A stretch of DNA of 64,000 nt, from positions 40,920-104,919 of the forward strand of contig JACPZP010000032.1 in assembly GCA_016195405.1 (NCBI GenBank). The letters run 5' to 3'. Shown here piece by piece: positions 58,590 to 64,000 of this stretch. The translations under genes were made by a program, and so were the position numbers. Every line of letters begins with the position of its first letter. The first letter of the stretch is position 1. This DNA is from Planctomycetota bacterium (GTDB taxonomy: Bacteria > Planctomycetota > Planctomycetia > Gemmatales > Gemmataceae). The notes beneath the pieces were generated by a model. It saw nothing but the letters and a program-made list of their open reading frames with translations, was not told the origin of the DNA and did not search any database.

Positions 58590-58868
58590 TTACCTCACGT
58601 CCAATGAATCCAAAATGCAGGCGCAATAGGCATCGATCGGCTTTCTCTCGGGAAGAAACGCGGCGGCAGCTTCAACGCCTTCGCTGACTCCGATTCGCTG
58701 TCCCTGTCCCGCTCCAAGCTGATCGAGGATCACGAAGTCCTCGCCATCCGGTTTTCCCTTTTGGAGCGCCTTGAGGCTGAAAGGGACGCCGATCACCCAG
58801 CGGAAGCCGCCGAGCGTGGGGTGCCAGCGCGACAGGGTCACGGTTCCAATTACTTGGGCGATGCGCAT
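58590..58868 (-). CDS. BMC-P shell pentamer (EutN/CcmL family)
   Basis: 92 aa. MRIAQVIGTVTLSRWHPTLGGFRWVIGVPFSLKALQ and FVILDQLGAGQGQRIGVSEGVEAAAAF have the EutN/CcmL fold (small beta-barrel pentamer; the G-A-G-x-G motif forms the pore region). Pentamers cap the vertices of microcompartments. Its ATG overlaps the stop of the BMC-P gene upstream (58850-59122) by 19 bases. It is the shortest of three BMC-P genes in the locus. Confidence 0.92.
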   Translation of the reverse strand: MRIAQVIGTVTLSRWHPTLGGFRWVIGVPFSLKALQKGKPDGEDFVILDQLGAGQGQRIGVSEGVEAAAAFLPERKPIDAYCACILDSLDVR

Positions 58869-59122
58869 GGGTCACAGATCCCAAGGTTGAGCCAGCGCGC
58901 CGGCGAGTTCTTGTGCCCGATTAGTTGTCGGGTCCCGGCCCCGTCACTGGAAATCACTATGTTGTCCCCGACGCCGGCGCCCAGGCTGTCGATCACCAAG
59001 AGCGGCTCGCCATCGTTTTTTCCGTCCGTGGTCAAAGGCTGCGCGACTAGAAGCTTCCAGCCATGCAAACTCGGATGCTTCACGGTCGCCACCGCATGAC
59101 CGACCACCAGCGCTCTTTGCAT
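58850..59122 (-). CDS. BMC-P shell pentamer (EutN/CcmL family)
   Basis: 90 aa from the ATG at 59122, which gives the family start MQRALVVGHAVATVKHPSLHGWKLLVAQPLTTDG. Then LLVIDSLGAGVGDNIVISSDGAGTRQLIG. One of three BMC-P genes; three distinct pentamers are typical of PVM microcompartments. The reading frame overlaps the next gene's start, showing tight coupling within the shell operon. Confidence 0.92.
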   Translation of the reverse strand: MQRALVVGHAVATVKHPSLHGWKLLVAQPLTTDGKNDGEPLLVIDSLGAGVGDNIVISSDGAGTRQLIGHKNSPARWLNLGICDPCASPK

Positions 59123-59140
59123 GATGCACCGCAAACTTTG

Positions 59141-59202
59141 AAACGCAGAGAGCGCCGAGATCGCAGAGACTCTTCTCCGCGATCTCGGCGGCCTCTGCGT
59201 TT
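59141..59202. repeat. Long imperfect hairpin between BMC-P and aldehyde dehydrogenase genes
   Basis: AAACGCAGAGAGCGCCGAGA at the left and its near-complement (TCTCGGCGGCCTCTGCGTTT) at the right, about 24 paired bases. It is a palindromic dispersed repeat of the AAACGCAGAG family; it may act as a processing or attenuation hairpin within the operon. Confidence 0.8.
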
Positions 59203-59206
59203 AGGA

Positions 59207-60652
59207 TCACATGACCCGCATGCCGCCGGCCGCCGTCGTGGAGCGGCGTTGACGCGTGAACGTCAACGGTGTCGTCACGCCTTCGCCGGTCGGTGTGGCA
59301 ATGCTGAAGCTCAGGTAGCCTTCGCCGCCGGCGCCGAGACTTGCCGTGCTCGGGCCGTTCTGCACGTAGAGCGTTACGTCCATTTCCCGGCCCATCTTCG
59401 TGATGGTGTCTACATTGCGCGAATGGATGACGGCTGTATGGCGAAAGCCGTGCTCGTATTTCTTGGCCAAGGCGATAGCCGTGCCGGCGTCCGGCACGCG
59501 CACGAAAGGCAGAAACGGCATCATCTGTTCGTGATCCACAAACGGATGCGCTTCGTCGGTTTCGCCGAATAGCAGTTCCGTGTCGACCGGCACGTTCAGA
59601 CCGGCATGCTTGGCTAGAACGGCGGCGTCCAGGCCGATCAGTTCCTTGTTGACCGCCAGCTTACTCGCCTCCCCCTCGCCGCGGATGAAGGCGGCCTTGG
59701 TCAGCTTGGCGATCTGCTCGTTATTGAGTCGCACCGCCTTATAGCGCGTCATCGCTTCCATCAACTCGTCGAAGATGCCGGCGACCGCGAAGACTTCCTT
59801 CTCGCCGATGCAGAGAAGGTTGTTGTCATAGGCGGCGCCTTCGACGATGGACTTGGCGGCGTTCTCCAGGTCGGCCGTCTCATCGACGACGACCGGCGGA
59901 TTGCCCGGCCCGGCGACAATCGCTCGCTTGGGGCTGCGCAAGGCCGCCCGGCCGACCGCCGGCCCACCGGTGACGCAGAGGAGCTTCACGTCGCGATGAT
60001 CGAAGATGGCCTTGGCCGATTCGAGCGTTGGAGTGCGGATCACGTTGATCAAGCTGTCCACGCCGATTGCCTTGTGAATTGCTTGATTGAAAAGCTGAGC
60101 GCCTCTGCACGCGATCTTGGCGCCTCCGGGATGCGGGTTGCACACCAGCGAGTTGCCGGCGGCCAGGATGTTGATGGCATTGCCAGCCAAGGTGGGCAGC
60201 GAGTGGGTCACCGGCGTCACGATGCCGACGACGCCGAACGGCGCGAACTCCTGCACGGTAAGTCCGAAATCGCCGGCATAAGCTTCCGTCCGCAGCCATT
60301 CCACCCCCAGCGTCTTCTCGGCACAGACGGTCAGCTTCTGCACCTTGTCCTTGAGGCGGCCGATCTTCGTTTCCTCAAATTCTTCGCGCCCTAGCATTTC
60401 CGCGTTATCGATGCACACTTTCCGCACGCAGTCGACCGCCTTCTTCCGGGCCGCGATGCCCATGGAGTCAAAAGCCTTCTGCGCTTTCGTGGCGGCGGCG
60501 ACTGCGGAGTTCACGTCGTCAAAAACCCCCCACTGGCCGGCCGGCAATACGCTTGCGGGCGTTGCCGCGTTCTTGGACAGCGCCTGGCCGTTGCGCATGT
60601 GAGTCAGAACTTCCTCCACCACGCCGCGGATGAGTTCGTCAGAGATTTGCAT
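59207..60652 (-). CDS. pduP: CoA-acylating aldehyde dehydrogenase with N-terminal encapsulation peptide (PduP-like)
   Basis: 481 aa. The first ~23 residues (ISDELIRGVVEEVLTHMRNG) form an amphipathic helix, the BMC encapsulation peptide, followed by a linker (QALSKNAATPASVLPAGQ). The catalytic domain belongs to PduP/EutE/acylating ALDH: GVVGIVTPVTHSLPTLAGNAINILAAGN, VLCVTGGPAVGRAALRSP, catalytic Cys 281 in YDNNLLCIGEKEVF (acylating type, lacking the general-base Glu of hydrolytic ALDHs). It turns lactaldehyde-derived aldehyde (propionaldehyde/acetaldehyde-type) into acyl-CoA with NAD inside the shell. Located between BMC-P genes. Confidence 0.93.
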   Translation of the reverse strand: MQISDELIRGVVEEVLTHMRNGQALSKNAATPASVLPAGQWGVFDDVNSAVAAATKAQKAFDSMGIAARKKAVDCVRKVCIDNAEMLGREEFEETKIGRLKDKVQKLTVCAEKTLGVEWLRTEAYAGDFGLTVQEFAPFGVVGIVTPVTHSLPTLAGNAINILAAGNSLVCNPHPGGAKIACRGAQLFNQAIHKAIGVDSLINVIRTPTLESAKAIFDHRDVKLLCVTGGPAVGRAALRSPKRAIVAGPGNPPVVVDETADLENAAKSIVEGAAYDNNLLCIGEKEVFAVAGIFDELMEAMTRYKAVRLNNEQIAKLTKAAFIRGEGEASKLAVNKELIGLDAAVLAKHAGLNVPVDTELLFGETDEAHPFVDHEQMMPFLPFVRVPDAGTAIALAKKYEHGFRHTAVIHSRNVDTITKMGREMDVTLYVQNGPSTASLGAGGEGYLSFSIATPTGEGVTTPLTFTRQRRSTTAAGGMRVM

Positions 60653-60661
60653 GTTCTTGAC

Positions 60662-60973
60662 CTAAGCGTGTGCCGAGAATATCGTTTGGTTGTCCACGTT
60701 GACGGTGTCCACAATGCCGACGATCGTTGCATCGACGGGCAGTTTTTCAGTCTGGGGCGTCATGCGGGCGCTCGAACCTTGGACGATCAACACCATTTCA
60801 CCAAGGCCCGCGCCGACCGTGTCGACGCACACAAAAGTGCGGCCAGTGCCGACGAGCTGGTCGCGCTGAGTAGGATCGACGCGCATCGGCTCGACGGTGA
60901 GCAGCTTGTGCCCGGTCATGCTGGCGACCTTTTGGGTGGCGACCACGCTGCCGGTGACTTTGGCGACGAACAT
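60662..60973 (-). CDS. BMC-P shell pentamer (EutN/CcmL family)
   Basis: 103 aa from the ATG at 60973. MFVAKVTGSVVATQKVASMTGHKLLTVEPMRVD and VCVDTVGAGLGEMVLIVQGSSARMTPQTEKLPVDATIVGIVDTV are the EutN/CcmL fold. This is the longest and third BMC-P of the locus. Starts 36 bases after the ackA end, separated by the CCGCAGAT hairpin repeat at 60990-61026; it precedes pduP by nine bases. Confidence 0.92.
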   Translation of the reverse strand: MFVAKVTGSVVATQKVASMTGHKLLTVEPMRVDPTQRDQLVGTGRTFVCVDTVGAGLGEMVLIVQGSSARMTPQTEKLPVDATIVGIVDTVNVDNQTIFSAHA

Positions 60974-60989
60974 GATTGTTCTCTCTCTC

Positions 60990-61026
60990 ACCCCGCAGAT
61001 TCGCTGCGCTCATCTGCGGGCTTGGG
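60990..61026. repeat. CCGCAGAT hairpin repeat copy 2 (at ackA 3' end)
   Basis: ACCCCGCAGATTCG...CATCTGCGGGCTTGG: matches the copy at 32842-32878 over about 36 bases except in the loop. Covers the last codons and stop of ackA. Confidence 0.8.
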
Positions 61027-62248
61027 ATCCGTGGGCTTGGGATTGCAAGTATTCCTTGGTCTGGCGCGCGACGATCAGCTCCTCGTTGGTCGGCATCACC
61101 CAAATCTGCACGCGGCTGCCTGAATCTTGAACGGCCATTTCCCCCGATGCACTTTCATTCTTGAGGCGATTGAGGCGAATCCCGAACCAATCAAGATTCG
61201 CGCAGACGGCGGCCCGTAGCCGGGACGAGTTTTCCCCGATACCCCCGGTGAACACGATTGCGTCAGCGCCGTTCAATAACAACAAATAGGCGCCCAAGTA
61301 ATCCCGCACCGACGCCACGTAGATGTCAAAGGCACGTCGCGCCAAGCCCGCAGGCGAGTCTTCAACCTTGCGGGGTGCTTTCGGCGCCTCACGGACCATC
61401 GTTGCTTCAAGATCGCGAAGATCACCGTGGCCGCATAAGCCAAACAGCCCCGAGCGATTGGCCAAGTCATCGAGAACCTGTTCAAGCGTCTTGCCTGTTG
61501 CCCGCATCACAACCGGAATGGCAAACGAATCGAAATCACCGACCCGGATCATTTGCGGCAATCCGCTCTGCGGGCTCATGCCCATGCTCGTCGCGACCGA
61601 TTTCCCTTCGGAGATCGCACAAAGCGAGCTGCTGCCGCCGAGATGACAAGAAATGATTTTGGCGTCGGGCTTGCGCAAAAGCTCTGCGGTTCGTCGGGCA
61701 ATGTAGCGATGGCTTGCGCCGTGAAAGCCCCAGCGCTGGATTCCGTGATTCTCAGCCCATTCCCTCGGAACGGCGTACGTTCTTTGGGCCGGTGCAATTG
61801 TCTCGTGAAATCCGGTCTCGAACGCGGCAACAAGTGGAATCGCCGGTAGTTCGCTCGCCAGCAATCGCATCGCCTTCACGTAGGGCGGATTGTGCGCCGG
61901 CGCAACGTCGTTGAACGCTTCCATGGCCCTGAGGACCTTTTCATCGACGCGTTGCACGCCGGTCAGTCCCTGCGCATGCACAGCTTTGAAACCGATGGCC
62001 GAAAGCTCGCGCGGGCTCACCAGGCATTTCTTGTCAACAAGTTGTTCGAGGCACAAGCGGACGGCGACCGCGTGGTCTTGCGCCGAGAGTGCCCTTTCCT
62101 CTCGTTGACCGGCCGCTTCCACAAAGCAGCGAGCCTGCTCCGAACCGATGCGCTCGACGCCGCCGCGCGCGAGCACGCGCTCGTCCGTCATGTCGAAAAG
62201 ACGGTACTTAAAGCTAGTGCTGCCGAGATTGGCGACGAGGATTTTCAT
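61010..62248 (-). CDS. ackA: Acetate/propionate kinase (BMC locus)
   Basis: 412 aa from the ATG at 62248 before MKILVANLGSTSFKYRLFD, the usual acetate kinase start. Motifs: FETGFHETIAPAQRTYAVP, HRYIARRTAELL, ISCHLGGSSSLCAISEGKSVATSMG, and the C-terminal IVFTGGIGENSSRLRAAVC. It converts acyl phosphate plus ADP to acyl acid plus ATP, completing the PduP-PduL-AckA route. About residues 290-305 (APRKVEDSPAGLARR) derive from the in-frame repeat at 61344-61375. The tail SQAHGSQARR reads into the CCGCAGAT repeat. Confidence 0.93.
   Translation of the reverse strand: MKILVANLGSTSFKYRLFDMTDERVLARGGVERIGSEQARCFVEAAGQREERALSAQDHAVAVRLCLEQLVDKKCLVSPRELSAIGFKAVHAQGLTGVQRVDEKVLRAMEAFNDVAPAHNPPYVKAMRLLASELPAIPLVAAFETGFHETIAPAQRTYAVPREWAENHGIQRWGFHGASHRYIARRTAELLRKPDAKIISCHLGGSSSLCAISEGKSVATSMGMSPQSGLPQMIRVGDFDSFAIPVVMRATGKTLEQVLDDLANRSGLFGLCGHGDLRDLEATMVREAPKAPRKVEDSPAGLARRAFDIYVASVRDYLGAYLLLLNGADAIVFTGGIGENSSRLRAAVCANLDWFGIRLNRLKNESASGEMAVQDSGSRVQIWVMPTNEELIVARQTKEYLQSQAHGSQARR
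61344..61375. repeat. Half-copy of the GCCCGCAGGCGAG palindrome (inside ackA)
   Basis: AAGCCCGCAGGCGAGTCTTC, as in the left arm of the palindrome at 40660-40742, then AACCTTGCGGGG. In frame as EDSPAGLA. Confidence 0.75.
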
Positions 62249-62274
62249 TGGTTTTTGTGCGAAGCCGCGAGCGG

Positions 62275-62568
62275 CTATTTGCCAAGGAAAACACTCAGCA
62301 CGGTTTCTTCGGGGCGCGGAATCACGTGGGCGCTGACGAGTTCGCCGTGCTGGCTCGCCGCCGCGCCGCCCGCATCGACCGCGGCCCGGACCGAGCCGAC
62401 GTCGCCGCGGACGAAGGTGGTCACATAGGCGCCGCCGATCTGGACCTGGCCGGCCATCGCGACGTTGGCCGCCTTGCACATGGCGTCGGTGGCCGCGATC
62501 GTGGCGATCAAGCCTTTGGTTTCGACCAAGCCGAGAGCTTCGTGATTGGAATTTGTGCGTGCGTTCAT
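62275..62568 (-). CDS. BMC-H shell hexamer
   Basis: 97 aa. [79 protein letters not shown] is a single-domain BMC (PduA/CcmK) fold. Forms hexameric shell tiles with a central pore at QIGGAY. One of two BMC-H genes; ackA follows 26 bases downstream. The normal PVM shell lacks BMC-T, and none is seen here. Confidence 0.95.
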   Translation of the reverse strand: MNARTNSNHEALGLVETKGLIATIAATDAMCKAANVAMAGQVQIGGAYVTTFVRGDVGSVRAAVDAGGAAASQHGELVSAHVIPRPEETVLSVFLGK

Positions 62569-62621
62569 GGTGGTCCTCTAAGGTTAATGTCCAGCCGGGT
62601 TCTGCGAACAGGGGCTCAACG

Positions 62622-62930
62622 TCAATTCACATTTGCGGTTTGTTTCGTGGCGGTGTTGGGGACCACGGTCCCGGTATCCTCATGCGGCCGCGGAATAACC
62701 TGGATGCCGACGACTTCGCCGACACGGGCAGCGGCAGCGGAGCCGGCATCGACGGCCGCTTTCACCGCAGCCACGTCGCCGACCACGAAAGCCGTCACCA
62801 GGCCGCTTCCGATCTTTTGCCAGCCGACCAAGGTCACATTCGCTGCCTTGATCATCGCGTCGCTGGCCTCGACCAGCGCCACTAGGCCCTTGGTCTCGAT
62901 CATGCCAAGAGCTTCGAGAGTGTTTGCCAT
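62622..62930 (-). CDS. BMC-H shell hexamer (second)
   Basis: 102 aa from the ATG at 62930: [84 protein letters not shown]. Pore motif KIGSGLVT. It differs from the other BMC-H by its C-terminal [17 protein letters not shown] tail. It lies between pduL and the other BMC-H gene. Confidence 0.95.
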   Translation of the reverse strand: MANTLEALGMIETKGLVALVEASDAMIKAANVTLVGWQKIGSGLVTAFVVGDVAAVKAAVDAGSAAAARVGEVVGIQVIPRPHEDTGTVVPNTATKQTANVN

Positions 62931-62955
62931 GAGATTCACCTCATTACGAAAAGGG

Positions 62956-63678
62956 TCATTTGAACAATTCCACTTTGATCGCGTGGGGCAGATCGACGGC
63001 GTTGCCTTCGTCCGTGTCGATATGCACCTCCAGCTTGCTCGCCGGCGCCAGGCGGACCAGCAAATCCTCAAGCACGGCCCCGCACGAACTCTTGACGCGC
63101 AGGTTCAGCCGGTCGCCGTCCTTGACGCCGTAGTGTGTGGCGTCCGTCGGTCCCATGTGGACGTGCCGCTCGTGCCTAATGACGCCGCGAGTGAGTTCGA
63201 CCATGCCGGCCGGGCCCATCAAGTAACAACCGGGCGACTCGCGATGGTCGCCGCTTTTGCGCACCGGCACGTCGAGCCCCAGAGAAATCGCGTCGGTAAA
63301 AGCCAACTCCACCTGGCTGTGGTCGCGGCACGGACCCAGGATGCGCAGGTTCGGAATCATGCGCTGGCGCGGGCCGATGATGGTCACCGTCTCCTCGGCC
63401 GCGAAGAAGCCATCTTGATAGAGCCACTTGTGTGGTTTGAGTTGATGGACTTTGCCGAACAGCTTCTCCAGGTCATCTTGGGTCACGTGGCAATGTCGGG
63501 CTGAGATGTTTACGACGAGATTAGGCGAGCGTCGCGGCGTAAGCCCGACGTGGCCGTCAACAGCTGGTCGATCGCACGTCCGGCTGACCCCTCGACGCTC
63601 GCCGTTAGAATCGGGGAGACGCCGCAACAGTGCCTGCCGAACCAGCTTTTCCACCATGACGCGATCGAGCGCTTTCAT
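62956..63678 (-). CDS. pduL: PduL phosphate propanoyltransferase with in-frame repeat insertion
   Basis: 240 aa. N-terminal helix ([20 protein letters not shown]) is an encapsulation peptide. Residues ~25-52 ([15 protein letters not shown]...GLTPRRSPN) derive from an 80-base palindromic repeat at 63524-63603. The catalytic domains follow: [20 protein letters not shown] (zinc His ligands), [48 protein letters not shown] (His ligands). It converts acyl-CoA and phosphate to acyl phosphate and CoA inside the compartment. The insertion keeps the frame and lies in the linker, so activity is expected. Confidence 0.93.
   Translation of the reverse strand: MKALDRVMVEKLVRQALLRRLPDSNGERRGVSRTCDRPAVDGHVGLTPRRSPNLVVNISARHCHVTQDDLEKLFGKVHQLKPHKWLYQDGFFAAEETVTIIGPRQRMIPNLRILGPCRDHSQVELAFTDAISLGLDVPVRKSGDHRESPGCYLMGPAGMVELTRGVIRHERHVHMGPTDATHYGVKDGDRLNLRVKSSCGAVLEDLLVRLAPASKLEVHIDTDEGNAVDLPHAIKVELFK
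63524..63603. repeat. 80-base palindromic repeat in pduL
   Basis: GGCGAGCGTCGCGGCGTAAG on the left and GACCCCTCGACGCTCGCC on the right, arms imperfectly complementary; core encodes the pduL linker. The insertion keeps the reading frame. Confidence 0.8.
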
Positions 63679-64000
63679 GTGCGAAACTCCTCGCTGCTTT
63701 CTCCGGCCAAGAGGAGCCGCACGTCATTCTGATCGAGCAATCGGCGCTGCTCGTCTGACACGCCGCTGTCAACAATCAAGGTGTCGATCGCCGACAACTC
63801 GCACAGAAACGCCAGCGCCTGCCGGCCGACTTTGGTGTGATCCGCAACCACTACGACCTCGTCGGCGCAGCGCATCATAGCTTGCTCGGTCTCAACGAGA
63901 AGGAGATTGCTGTTGAACAGACCCTTGGCGGTGATGCCGCCCACAGACAGTATTGTCTGGTGAACGTGAATGTCAGCCATCATGCGCACCGTCAAAGGCC
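63675..64000 (-). CDS. DeoR-family regulator, C-terminal part (5' end outside window)
   Basis: The last ~108 residues of a gene running off the right end; the frame is open to the last base, so the TTG at 63995 is internal. [79 protein letters not shown] is the DeoR effector-binding domain. Such regulators control sugar-phosphate operons; here it overlaps the pduL start by four bases and probably regulates this microcompartment operon in response to a deoxysugar phosphate. The HTH domain is outside the window. Confidence 0.85.
   Translation of the reverse strand, partial: PLTVRMMADIHVHQTILSVGGITAKGLFNSNLLLVETEQAMMRCADEVVVVADHTKVGRQALAFLCELSAIDTLIVDSGVSDEQRRLLDQNDVRLLLAGESSEEFRT

Noticed and set aside
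61010..62479. Longer ackA start at 62479
   Set aside because: The extra 77 residues overlap the BMC-H gene and read as Arg-rich noise; the acetate kinase start motif is at 62248.

Overview
The window is high-GC bacterial chromosome from a planctomycete. The evidence is a DUF1559 pseudopilin with an [16 protein letters not shown] prepilin N-terminus, a fragment of a second one, a secreted adhesin carrying the LEVREVLSG-type planctomycete N-terminal tag, large PPC-domain secreted proteins, tetrahydromethanopterin C1 genes (Fae and MtdB-like), an Hsp70/DUF3731 protein, and a PVM-type (Planctomycetes-Verrucomicrobia) microcompartment locus. I cannot place it below phylum with confidence; a Gemmataceae- or Pirellulales-like organism fits. 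I found no rRNA, tRNA, CRISPR array, prophage or complete insertion sequence.

Layout. 0-8 kb: the end of an Hsp70-like gene, a deletion-scarred pair (truncated hypothetical plus DUF1559 remnant), and a minus-strand run of envelope proteins (Cys-rich secreted protein, MauE/DoxX-like membrane protein, WD40 protein, 799-aa adhesin with a caspase-like C-terminus). 8-12.6 kb: small regulatory and envelope genes, among them two short exported proteins whose frames are each interrupted by one in-frame TGA straight after a Cys codon and followed by a stem-loop that fits the bacterial SECIS pattern. 12.8-14.3 kb: Fae and MtdB-like (formaldehyde/H4MPT). 14.4-22 kb: hydrolase, luciferase-like oxidoreductase, Kdo-hydroxylase-like enzyme, TIGR03960-type radical SAM protein, Uma2 protein, then cmk-plsC-PIG-L. 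22-26 kb: a 1330-aa protein of unknown function. 26-34 kb: lipoprotein, icd, a possible toxin-antitoxin-like pair, duplicated BamE/SmpA-like proteins, VanZ, EamA transporter, malQ. 34-45.6 kb: BamA-like protein, a frameshifted four-helix-bundle gene inside repeats, sugar-nucleotide-type epimerase, retropepsin-like protein, PfpI, multi-TM protein, PPC protein, FHA-GAF-HD-GYP protein. 45.7-52 kb: DUF4129/DUF4350-type pair, thioredoxin-like protein, nitrate/sulfonate-type ABC ATPase and fused permease. 52-55 kb: three hypothetical genes, each preceded by the same CTGTCACA-type upstream element, so probably one regulon. 55-64 kb: the microcompartment operon on the minus strand (DeoR regulator, PduL, two BMC-H, acetate kinase, BMC-P, CoA-acylating aldehyde dehydrogenase, two BMC-P, class II aldolase, lactate/malate dehydrogenase, conserved TIM-barrel-like protein).

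How the genes work together. The microcompartment genes form a complete PVM set: the aldolase cleaves a deoxysugar phosphate (L-fuculose- or L-rhamnulose-1-phosphate in characterised relatives) to lactaldehyde, the aldehyde dehydrogenase makes the acyl-CoA, PduL makes the acyl-phosphate, acetate kinase makes ATP, and the LDH/MDH-like enzyme probably balances NADH. Two BMC-H and three BMC-P proteins with no BMC-T match known PVM shells.

The most interesting observations are: (i) two candidate new selenoproteins with vicinal Cys-Sec, one of which reads through to an exact ATGA overlap with the next gene; (ii) several families of dispersed palindromic repeats that sit in frame inside otherwise intact genes, including pduL, ackA, an ABC ATPase and a thioredoxin-like protein; (iii) the three-gene CTGTCACA regulon with an HELTH metallopeptidase motif; and (iv) a four-helix-bundle gene bracketed by short inverted tandem repeats.
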